NCBI RefSeq assembly: GCF_008831285.2
Contig: NC_045138.2
Span: 16,649,934-16,713,933 of the forward strand
DNA length: 64,000 nucleotides
Direction of reading: 5' to 3'
DNA from: Nymphaea colorata
Lineage: Eukaryota > Streptophyta > Magnoliopsida > Nymphaeales > Nymphaeaceae
Under the pieces are notes generated by a model, which was not told where the DNA came from, made no database searches, and saw nothing but the letters and a program-made list of their open reading frames with translations. Below, piece after piece: positions 24,995 through 36,281 of this stretch. Each line of letters begins with the position of its first letter. Within the stretch, counting starts at the first letter, position 1. Position numbers and translations under genes: made by a program.

Positions 24995-27900
24995 AAGAAG
25001 CTTGTTAGCAGCTTGTATGAGGATAATGGTGATTAAAAAAGTTTGTCAGCTTCTTGTCATATAGCTGAGCGGGTTATCAGTTTGAAGCAGTGTGATATAG
25101 AAGTGAGCTTGTATTCTTACTTTCGCTGTAAGGCCACTTCCATGTTCTTGTATAATTGTAACGTTGGATACATATGACAAAAGAGAAAAGGAATTATTGT
25201 CTCCATTGTAAATTTAAAAATGTCCTGTAGTTTATTCTGATGACAAACCTGTTCAGGATATCAAGGCCCTGAGAATGCTGCTCCGATGATGTTTCAGGGC
25301 GCACCAAGTTTAAGCCGAAGGTTGGATGTGCCAGAGAATGATGATAGTGCCCGAGTCTACCTTTATGTTCAGATTCATGGTTGGGATCTGGTTGAAGTAG
25401 AGATTGACTGGTTTCAGAGGAATCATAATCTGCAATCTGCAGAAAACAGATTGATGATCTTTTTTGTTTCTTGATGCTGCTCTATATATATATATATATA
25501 TATATAAGGGGCACGTGTAACATTCAAAATTATAAGTTAAAGAAAAAAAAGAAAATCGATATTTAGTTCAAATTTTATAAAGGTTGTAAGATTAATGGTT
25601 TAATTTTCTCTTTCCTAAAATCCGATTAAATATTGGATTTTTTTTTTTTACTCCCACTACTTTTAGCATCATGCATTCATTTATGCACTCAGATTTTTTC
25701 AAACAAAATACGCATTAAATGTCACGACAGTTCAAGCATGAGAGATATGGAAAATGGGCATGATAAACACCATTTAGAAAGGGACAAGTCAATTTTAAAG
25801 TAGAGAGAGGGAGAGATGGCAGGGAATTTTTACTAGCCGTTGTCTAATGACCGCATGTATGAGTCCAATCACTTCACATGTACGTACTAACATCCTAATT
25901 CCAGAGTTGAGCAGCTCAATATCTGACTTTTGCATGTAAATGAAGTTAAAGAATCATATTTCACTGAGTCACACAGATGGTGTCCAGACTTGGGCATGAT
26001 TGTTCAGGTAGGCCATCCAATCATCTAGTATCATGTGTAGTGCAGAGGATCAAGAACGCTTATAAGTTTGCAAAGAAATGTTGATATAAATAATATATAT
26101 GAAATATGTAGACCAAGGTAAATACAAGAATTATGTACGTTAAAATTGTCTAATCAATCTAATTGACGGTTCACAAGGTATCGCATGTAACATTACTTTT
26201 ACATAAACAACTCATAATCAATGAAAACAGTCTTCATATCTTCAATTGTCCGTTTTACTTGTTTTCTACACCAAAAAACTATATTTTGAATCTTTGAAGT
26301 TTGATCAGTACAACTTAAAATTCAATGCCATAAAACTTCTACTCCAAAACAAGAAGTGACACTCGAGCCAAATCTGCCATGAACTTTTTTTTATCCCAAA
26401 AAAGAAAGAGCGCAGACGGGTCCCACAAATATTCTTTGGGTGCAACTGGGTCCCACTTTTCCCTGAAGCTCTTTCATCTCTATGAGCAATGATGATATTC
26501 TTGAAGAAAGCAAAGGAATCTAAAGCAGGAAGCAGCACATGATGGAGGACACACAGAACAGAATCAGGAGAAGAGGAGCGAACCAGAGCAATGTCTGCAA
26601 AAGTAACCCTCTTTTACTTTTTTCCATCCCTGCTTACTAGAGAAATCTCATTAGCATGCTCATATTTTAGCTGCTGCAATTTGAGAGGTCATATGTTTTC
26701 CTCTTTTCAGTGACGCGTTTCAGTTCTGACTGCGAAACATCTCGAAATTGTGAGAGACTGAGCTGTTGCTGTTACAACTTACAAGGCACAAAATATCAAC
26801 GTTATTTCTTCTATTCTAGAGTTGCCCGTTATTTGGCAATTTTCAGAAAACGTGAGGTCTGTGTTTCGAATTATAGATTGGAAAAATCACTGTTCCCCTT
26901 TCATTTTTATTTTCTTTTGGCTTTAGGGGCAAAAGCTGGATCTCTTTTTTTTTTTCAAAAAGTGGTCATGCTTTTTATGTAATGACGGACAGCGTCCCGG
27001 CCCCCATCTATCTGTAGAAGAGCTAATTCCTTGGTTTCATGGAGAGCGCCTACTTCAGAAAAAGGATAAATCAGACGCTTTTATCGCCGAGGCGAATCAT
27101 GCACCAAAATAGAAGAAGGCAGATGCTAGTTTCGATTTTTTTGTATTTCTTAAATTTATTTAAAATATTGTTAATTATTTTTAAATTTTCAAAAAAATGA
27201 AAAAATAATACATTTACTGACACACAACAATATGCATCGTGATGGAACACAAGGTGCCAAGTTCATGGCTCTTTTTTGCAACTTAGAACACTGACGTTCT
27301 AAAAATCCAAAACAAAAGTGGCCATCAGAAAACTCCATCTCGTTCATTGTGCCAACTCCTAAACTGTGCATAACTGATATTGTGCTGAAATCATTATTTA
27401 CAGCATTTGTTTATTCTCCAAATCTAGACTCTGCATGAGTAGAAGAAGAACAGCAACAAAATTTAGGAATTCTTTGACAAGAAGAACGTACGTTGTCAGA
27501 GAAGAAATAGCGGGAACGGAACACATTTTCAGATTTTTTTTTTTTTTTTTTGGAAAAGATGAAGAAGACGACGAGTGGCATACAATAGAACTTATGAGCT
27601 TTATGACCTTAGAAAACTAATAATGTTAAATTTTAAACACTTGTCATCTTGTTTTCATGTTCTATTCAAGTAAGTTGAGACGTTTTGGATAAGCATAGTG
27701 GCACATACATACAAACTCGAAGGCACAATTCGAAGAAATTTGTGGAGAAAATGTTTTCACTGAAAACTTTAAAGGAAAAAAATGAATATATATTTTTTAT
27801 TTAACTTACAATTCTTTTTCTCCTCAAAATTTAAGAATCATGGATTTAAGATCAGACCCTGTGCTCCAATCTTAACCAAAATAAGAATTTCAAGTGTCAA

Positions 27901-28300
27901 ACGTGTCAGACTTAAAATCCTTAATTTAATGAACCGTGGATTTTATCATGAACCTCTTATCAGCGTCAAATAAAGCATGTCACATCAAATTCATGAATTT
28001 TAAATCTGAAATAATCAAACACCCTATAGAACTTTTTAAAAAACTTACTTGGTGTATGCAGACAATGAAGGCAGGCTTCGTTTCCATGGTTCCACTATAA
28101 ACCAGGTTTTCACAATGTAATAATTTTCTTGAAATCCAGAGATTCTATGCCGCAGCACGTATTTGATTGACGTACTAAGCACCCTAATATAATTGGGAAA
28201 CCGTGGATATGCTTTCATCTTACAAATTTCACGGATTTGAGTCGTTCACATTTTCCTAACCTTTCTAAAAGCTCGTATAGATCCCAAAGTTAACTAGTTG
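24995..28300. other. Region between the two BELL genes
   Basis: The first 200-500 bp is probably the 3' UTR of BELL gene 1. Beyond it are AT-rich sequence, a TA microsatellite at about 25481-25505 and no supportable exon. The open frames near 26305-26538 and 27435-27620 look noncoding. Confidence 0.5.
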
Positions 28301-29709
28301 ATTCAGTTCCTGCTGTAAATAGAACAAGATCAAAAACATTTCAATTCAAACCGAATATTAAAACCTCTTGTTGTCAGCCTTTTTTTTTTTCCTGCAGGCC
28401 ATAGCTCCTTTGTGGGAGGAGAGAGAGAGAGAGAGAGAGACCTGGCTAATGATGTTACGTGTGAGAGCTGAGATTTTGGAGATTTTGGGGCCTGGGAAAA
28501 AGAAAACGCCTCTTGTCCAAAAGGTACAAAGTTGCACCTCCCAAGCTTGATTTCCTTGATTAATAGCTCTCTTTCAGCAGCAGTTTTCTCAGAGAAGAAA
28601 CAGAAGCATTTTTGTTTGATGGTGCTACTGTGGACCCTCCTCTGCCACTTTTCTCTAACGTGGTGTTTTGATTTTTACCTTCTCGATTCAATAAAGTTTT
28701 GGTGGAAATAATACCAGTAGCCAGTAGAGACAGGTGATTTTCTTCTTTCTCTTTTTTTCTTTTTTTTTTGGGTGTGTGTTTGTGGTTCTTCTAAGGCAGG
28801 AGGAAATTTCCTGTACGTGACCAAGTGCAGAAACTAGAACATCTTTGGACTTGTGCTTCTGTGCTCTCATTTCTTTCTTTGATTCTTATCTAGCTTCTGG
28901 ATTCTCCATTTTTAAAAATTTTAAGAGGACTTGAGAGTGCTTTTTCCTGATTTCTTCTCACATTGATTGTGGTACAGCCCAAAAGCAAAAGAAAGTTGTT
29001 CTTTTTTCTTATTTGGTAGTTGCGTCCTTTTCCAAAAGTATTGTCACTTTTTTCGGTGCTATTGCTCTGCAGATGCTGTACTTGGTCAGTGTTCCCTGCT
29101 ACTGCTTTTTCTCAGATTGTGATTGGCGTATGCATTCATGGAAGCAAAGAAAAGAACACTAACCATTTTTCTTAACTCTGTCGTTCTTTGGTATACCTTC
29201 AGCTAATTTCGTCAGCATCTTTGTTACTGAATTCTACCTGTTGCAGTGATTAGCTTACCTGACGCATAAGAAAGCCAAAAAAGTACTGTTTTCCTTCTCT
29301 ACTGATAGTTATGGAAATTTTAAATGGATATTAAATGGAAAGTGACGCAAATGAAAACTTTTGATTGCAGCTCAGTATCCATGTTACTCATGCTGCTTAT
29401 ATCCGTATCTTGTTTTCCCACGGAACGTAATTTCATTCATGAGTTAGCGTTGCTTATGAAAACCTGTAATATTGTCTGTGACACTTAATATGCGTATGCT
29501 TACTATATACTCTGCCATTACTGTTTATGCTTCTTCTTCTTCAAGAATTGCTTGGTAGCACAGAAAGAGATAGCCGTTACTCGTAACCTTTTTCATTTAT
29601 GTTGGTCTCTCCCCCATCCATACGCCATTTTCTTTAGTACGTCTATGCATCTTTCCTAAAGATTTCAGTCTTGATCAGAAGCTCAACTTTTTAACCAAGG
29701 CCTATTAAC
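28300..29709 (+). other. Probable promoter and leader of the second BELL gene
   Basis: Pyrimidine-rich DNA with a GA repeat at about 28418-28441 precedes the second BELL start codon. No splice structure or TATA box could be assigned with confidence. Many upstream ATGs are present, so if transcribed the leader would contain upstream ORFs. Confidence 0.35.
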
Positions 29710-32689
29710 ATGGTGTTGCAAGATTCATCTCATGCATCTGCTTCATCTCTTCATGTTCAAGTCAATGCATATGAACTTCCGGGGGCCGAGGTAAAGCGGG
29801 GGACATGCGCAGAATCATGCAACTTACCAAGCATTAATTCGCTCGGGGAACGTATTTCTAGCTCCATTAATCTTCTTCCTACCCCAGGTACTAAGAATGC
29901 TAGAATGGAGATGGGCAAACACGTTTCTGGTTCTATCAATCTTCTTCATGCTCCAGTCATCCATGATCCTGGGATGAATATTTGCAGAGGAAGAAACTCA
30001 ACTGCACTACATGCTGGTAAAGGCAGATATTACAGAAATTGCTGTTCCGAGGATAGCCATGATCTGTCGTTAAGCCTTCATTATTGCCATCCGCAGGCAA
30101 CCGGCACACCCCCACAGAAAAGGCAAAATGACTTGAACATGAGATTCTCAAACTGTAACAGCTTTACTGCAGAAAGCGTGGAGGATGGTCATAACAGAGC
30201 TCACAAGAAAAAGATTGGGAGAAATAACTTGTTAAGAGAGAAAGGATGTGCATATACTGCTTCAAATTCATCAGTAGCAACGCAGATTGCTTCGCCATCA
30301 GAACTAGCATTATCCAAAGTAAGCATTAAGAATTCAAGGTTCCTGTCAGTAGCACAATCCCTGCTTGATGAAGCTGTGAGCATCGGGAAGGATGTTGGTC
30401 CGGGTCCTCCGGGAGTATGGACACAGTGCTTCTTGCCAACACCTTGGAATATGACTGATAATCGGCCGGGAGGGATAACAATGTGCACCATGACAGATCA
30501 GCTGGTTGTTGATAGAGAAAGGATCATGGCGGACTGCCACCATCAATGCTCATCCTCAAGAAGAAAGGATCTCTGCATTAGAATCGATAAGCTTCTCAGC
30601 TTGCTGGATAAGGTTAGCAGTCGCTGACAAAGTGTTACCCTTTCTTTTATTTTCTATTTTCTTTGTCATTGCGCATACGTTTTCGTATATTTTGTGCTTC
30701 ATAGTTTAGAGAGAGAGAACTTTGTCTACTCCATTTTTCCAAACGCAGGCAGGCAATAAGCCCTTCAGATGGCTCAAAAAGATTACTCACAGCAGGCAGA
30801 GCTCTCTCTCTCTCCCTCTCTCTCTCTAAATTCAACCATGATACTTTATGCAACCTATCTACTTTCTATACAACACCGCCAGCTTATGAGTTACTGGTGC
30901 ATTTTACGTGGGTTCATTCCTTTCCCATGTTCAAAGCTGAGAAGAATCGTCAAGCAGGTCTGAAGATTTGCGTGTCCTTATTTCATTATCACATAAAAAC
31001 TAAAGGACCTTTTTTTGTTATAAAGATTAGCTCACTGGGTGCAGCTTTTTTAACACATGGAATACTGAAAAGGTAAAGCCTTTGGCAGATGGAAGGCATC
31101 ACAGTTGCTAGTCAGTTGAATTTGGTTATACTGATGAAACTGGGTGTTACATGTTAGCAACGTCTGATGCAAAGCTTAATGAAACTCATTAAGAAGAGCT
31201 GATTACAACACTAAATGCTGCTGAAATCTCGATTTTTTTAGCTGAGTTTATTAAATCTGACCACACAGATGCTATCTATATGTTCATTTGACAAGAACCT
31301 TGAATCATTGGAATCCAACTTGTGATCAACCATATCGATTAGCATGGCCTAATTCAACTAAAAGATTGTAATATTAACATTCAAGAGATAGCTGTCTAGT
31401 CTCGTGCGGAAGCTCTTACATTAAGTACGGACCTATTTGATAAGCGAAAGGGTCTCAAAATGAAATTTTACTGGTATTTTTTTTACTTAATTTCGTAATA
31501 AAGAGAACCATTTTTACTTGAATTTGGGGGCTCATTATGCTATGGTAAAATTACAGGATGTAGCTGAATAATATGCTTCTTTCGAAAACTGTGTTGTACT
31601 ATCTCCTCAGGGAAGCAATTTCCGTGGAGAGGAGTTTCCTGTGATTTAGACATCCCAACCATTTTCTAACAAACACTGTCAAAGAAATTAGAGAATTAAA
31701 GAGCATATTTTCTTCTATCCCCTTAATGGCTCTCTACAAAGCTACGAACTCCATTGTTTCCATTTTTCTTTTTCTTCTGCTTTTTCCTTCTTTTTTCGGG
31801 AGTGGAAAGGGAAGGAATAGGCATAAAAAGTGAAAAAAACTGCAATATTTGGCTTATAAGAGTTCTTGTACATATGCATCTTTTCTTTCTTAATCATTCA
31901 TCTCTTACCTTCATAGGTTGAGAAGAGATACCAGGAGTACAACTCCAGCATGAAAAAAGTGACGACATTGTTTGAGGATGCAGCAGGCAGCCATGCTGCC
32001 AAGTCATATACATCTCTAGCACAGGATACAGTAAATGGAAATTTTCAGTGCTTGAGAGATGCAATACTTGCTCAAATCCATGCAACAAAAGGTCGTCTTG
32101 CAGCAGACTCACGGCAATGCAAGAACACGGCATCCAAGTTTTGTCCCATTCACCTGCATATCAGACAAGGAAGAGCTCCTCTACATTTGGACATGTCACA
32201 GTCCCAACAAGGTTGGCGGCAGCTAAGAGGACTACCAGAAAACTCAGTTGCGATTCTCCGGGCATGGCTGTTTGAGCACTTTCTTCATCCGTATGTACAA
32301 TTTTTAAGGTTACTCGTGTATCTTACTTTATGCAGATATAATAGCAGTCTTCATTACCTTCTCTTTTGCCTTCTACCTTTTTGGTCTCAGATATCCTAAT
32401 GATTCTGCGAAGCTTGCACTGGCAATGCAGACGGGCCTGACCAGGAACCAGGTAAGCATTTCACATCTTCTCTGCCTATCTCATGCTCTCAAGTGTAGTT
32501 TCCTGTATCTTCATATATGAGAATACTCTTAGAGCAGCACTTATTTAAACCAAGGCTTCATCACTGAATCAGGTTTCTAACTGGTTCATTAATGCCCGTG
32601 TTCGACTGTGGAAGCCGATGATTGAGGAAATATACAGAGAGGAGATTGAACAGGCTGAAGCAGATGCCTATGGTCATGTTGAAGTATGA
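29710..32689 (+). CDS. BEL1-like homeodomain transcription factor, short copy 2
   Basis: Second BELL-class TALE homeodomain gene, on the same strand 4.7 kb after the first. Exons 29710-30612, 31917-32290, 32391-32451 and 32573-32689 give 484 aa. Exons 2 and 3 are 374 and 61 nt, exactly as in copy 1, with identical phases. In order: an SLSL (ZIBEL-like) motif at 118-123, an SKY-type box from residue 208 ([20 protein letters not shown]), the BELL domain from about 290, and the homeodomain with Pro-Tyr-Pro at 426-428 and [12 protein letters not shown]. The last exon encodes only 38 residues and stops soon after the homeodomain, so the long C-terminal region and second ZIBEL motif of copy 1 are absent. 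The SKY box has Arg-Phe in place of Lys-Tyr. The homeodomain looks intact, so DNA and KNOX binding are probably kept. N-terminal similarity to copy 1 is low, which indicates an old duplication. Confidence 0.94.
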
Positions 32690-35600
32690 ACGTTGGTACA
32701 ATATTTAAAGGACAGATCATGGACTTGCTATTCATGTTATAGACAGTTGATCGCACCTGCAGGGCTATCTAACAACACTGAAATGTCATTTCTCTGATTA
32801 CTCATTTTCTGTTTCACGCAGTGCAATCTGGAGAAGCTGTTATTTGCGCAATTAATCTTTAGTTCTGCATTACTAATGAAGGAACTTCATTTGATGAGAA
32901 ATAAGTTTTACTCATTCCACCAAATTCTGCAGAAACGGTGGAATCACTGAATACACCTGGTTTTTTGTTCGAAGTTTATAAGCTCGTGAAACTATATCAT
33001 CGGTCATTGAGTTCAGGGAAACTGAATCACAAGGATTTGACTGTTTGGAACCAAAATCCCACTTCAATCAGCACCGCAATACCAGATAAAAAAAGATTTG
33101 GTTACAATCAGCCTCACCATTCGGTCAAATCCCATCAGAAACCTGCTCAAATATGTCAAAACAAAATTCACAATAACTCTTAGTTGGCAAACCTGGGAAT
33201 CAAACTTGGATCGATAGATGATCGGGTTAGTGGGTCAGCAAGTTGACTTGGCAACTCTGCTGAGTCATGTTGAAAATTTTTAGTGTATTTTTACTGTAAT
33301 CTTGTAATGCAATCTACTATCTTTCATCCAGTATAGAGCAACATGATATTGGTTATGATTTGTCAACAATTCTAACCATGAAAGAGGTCATGAATATATG
33401 AACGTTTGCTTAGTTTACATTTATATGTTTCTCTCTTTATACCAGCCATATGATTCTTCACGGACCTCTAGACATTTAGAAATTGATAGCGGGAACATAT
33501 TTGTAAATGGTTGGACTAGCATTCCTTTAATGTCACTGATAATTCATGAGAGAAAAAATGCAAAAATAATAACATGAGAATCAAGATGAATTTTTACATT
33601 TTAAAACAGTTAAACCCAAACTCAGGTGATTCTGATCCGAGTTACCGATCCAACAAGTCAGTCGATTCTTAGATGAGTCGCTTGAGCTTTGGTGTTGACT
33701 CACTTGGGTCCTCACTTGTGCACCAGTGAGAGGAGAATCCCGAGCTTACTCAAGCGATTTTCCAACGTTGGCCAATAATGTAATAACTGGCACTCACCTC
33801 TCCTGTGGATTCTCTTTGAGTTCAACTGAAGCAAGGGTTGTTTCGTAATAAGAACAGCAACAAACTGTTTAATATATTTGCCTTTATTTCTAGGGCATGT
33901 TCATGGACCAATTTGTTAATGTTCTTATAAAAGAGTGTTCGGTAACAAGAACATTGCTATCACATAAAAAACACAGTATTCTATGCATGTATCACCAAGA
34001 TTGGGCTACATTCATGAAATATTGTATTTTGACACATGCACAAAATATTGCATTTTAAAAATCGCAGTGTTACTAATACCAAACTCCTCCTAAAAATCCC
34101 CACCTAATCAGGTGCAATCAGTCGATCAGAAGAAAAAACGGCATCGTGCTCAAGATAGAAAGGGGTTCTGACATGACAGAAGGATGAAAGCAGCCACCAC
34201 GCCAACACCAGATTCAGGGCAAAATCGGCCAGTCAGATAGGAATATCCGCTGTGAAAGATTTCTGCTGCATTTAGTGGTCATAGGCTGTTGGTTATAAGT
34301 TGTGTGACGCCAGGAGATGACGGGCGGGCACGGCCCAACCATGGTGGAGGCTTCAACAATCCACCTAGAGAGGGTTAAGGGTTACAAGTGGTCTCGATCT
34401 GGATTGACAATTCTGTCTAATTTTAGCCCTAAACCAAATCAAAAGATTAAAAAAATCAAATATTTGACCAAATCTGAGATGAGCTAGATTCATGCATACC
34501 CCATAACTGGTGCATGTGCCTGGCCTTGCCAATAAGCGTGTACTGCACCGAACTCATGCACCATGTTCCAGCATAGAAGAATTGTACATGGACAGACTGC
34601 AAATGAAATAGAAGGGGGATAGTAACAAAACCGCATATGATACAGTAATTTGTGACAACTTATTGGCTCCAGTTGAACTAACTGTACCGAAAAGGGCTCA
34701 AGCGAACCCAGTTAAATTGGTGGAGTTTATTGGATCCATCTGATAAATAGCGTGCTTCCACTCATGCTCCCTCCCCCTCCGAACCCAACTTTTTTAGTGT
34801 ATTGACTTGGTTCCGGCCTTTCTTTTGCTAAAATTCACACTTGATATCCATTTTCACAAAATAAGATGCCTGTCAGAGCTATTTTTCACGAATTCACTGA
34901 GACAAGAAAATGTCCAAGGCTTCACCTCTTCAATTTAAATATCATTTGGTTCATTTACAGTTTGAGACATGATTAGTATTGGGGAAGACAATTACAACTT
35001 CTTCATGAAATTCACAAACTGAGACCACCATGCGCTTAGGGGAAATATTTACATTGCATACTTACAGATGTTTCTTATCCAGCAACAAAGATCTGGTCCA
35101 TCATTTGTCTTCATGCATGGAGAAGATTCCTCAAAGCGCCTTGAGGTAAAATAGCTGCAGAAAATGTATATTTAGGAAAGTACTTAAACATTAATTTGGA
35201 AACAAGACCGAAAACATTGCATACCCATGCGTGAAATGACCACATAGCTTAAAGTACAATAGCTGAAACGGAATATGAGTCCAACAAAGCTTACAGTGAG
35301 TATGGGTAGGTTCCCCCAGAATTTGAAATATGAAAGACAAAATTAACAGCACATGTCAGATTCACATGAAGAGAAGCTGCAAGTTGCATGCCCAAAAAGA
35401 ATATCTGCCACCAACCTGAAAATTGGTTTCCGCCGGCGTAATGTTTTTCCAAATCATAAATATACCCACAAAAAAAAGAAAGATGCAACTTTGACGCAAA
35501 TCTACAAAATTGAACTAGTCACTGATGAAGGTTCTTGTGGTAATAATTGCAATCGGGTGATAGGAAAGCTAGATGCAGTGGGTTGGTCAGACAATAGATT

Positions 35601-36281
35601 TGGTGATCCTGCAGTTACTGGAAGAACATGGTGGCAGTAACGGTGGTGGTGACGAACTGGTGCTATTAGTAGTTGTAGAAGCAGGTGGTATTAGTGGTGG
35701 TAGTAACAGGAGCACCAGTAGTATAATAGTGGTGGGGAAGGTAATGGGAGTAGCAGTATCAAGGCCAGTGGTCATGAATGTGGTGATAGTCGTAGCAGTG
35801 GTACATCACATGGACTTGAACAAATCATTTAACACTTCAAACGCAAGAACGGTCGAGCAATTGAGAGGAAATCATTTTTTTTTACCTTATCACTTTCTTC
35901 CAGCACATAAACAAGTTAAATCCACAGAATGACAGAGACTGAGTTGGACCAATTCCAGAAATAACTGGAAAACTTAACGAGTTACATCAATCTGTATCTG
36001 TAATGAGACAGCATTATCAACATTAAGCATCACCAAAGCCCCCAAGGCTCTGAATGCTCCAATTATAGCTGCACTGTAAGGGTTGTGGCCAGAGGATGGA
36101 AACCTTAAGAACAAAGATGTACCTTAAACAAAAAAGGTTCCATTGCTGCAAGATTTGACAGTTCATAGTTTGGACACTTTCTGTATCCGCAAAATCAGGT
36201 ATCTCACCTGCAAGAAAACCATGATCTGTTATTATGATGATTAAGAAAATGATAATAAACAAAAATAAATCCACAGAAAGT
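32690..36281. other. Region between the BELL and DRD1 genes (convergent ends)
   Basis: It contains the 3' UTR of BELL gene 2 and, at its right end, that of DRD1 (minus strand). No other gene is supported. A segment near 33840-34080 with 'aacaagaacattgc' resembles the repeat near 13900-14110. A GGT/AGT-rich stretch lies at 35630-35810. Confidence 0.5.
35630..35810. repeat. Degenerate trinucleotide-like (GTG/GTA)n tract
   Basis: About 180 bp dominated by GTGGT, AGTAGT and similar words. All-open frames on both strands arise from the low complexity (Thr/Pro/Leu-rich on one, Val/Gly-rich on the other) and should not be taken as genes. Confidence 0.75.

Noticed and set aside
35573-35932. Val/Gly-rich 119-codon frame and its Thr/Pro-rich opposite strand
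   Set aside because: Low-complexity GTG/GTA repeat DNA downstream of DRD1; no family features.
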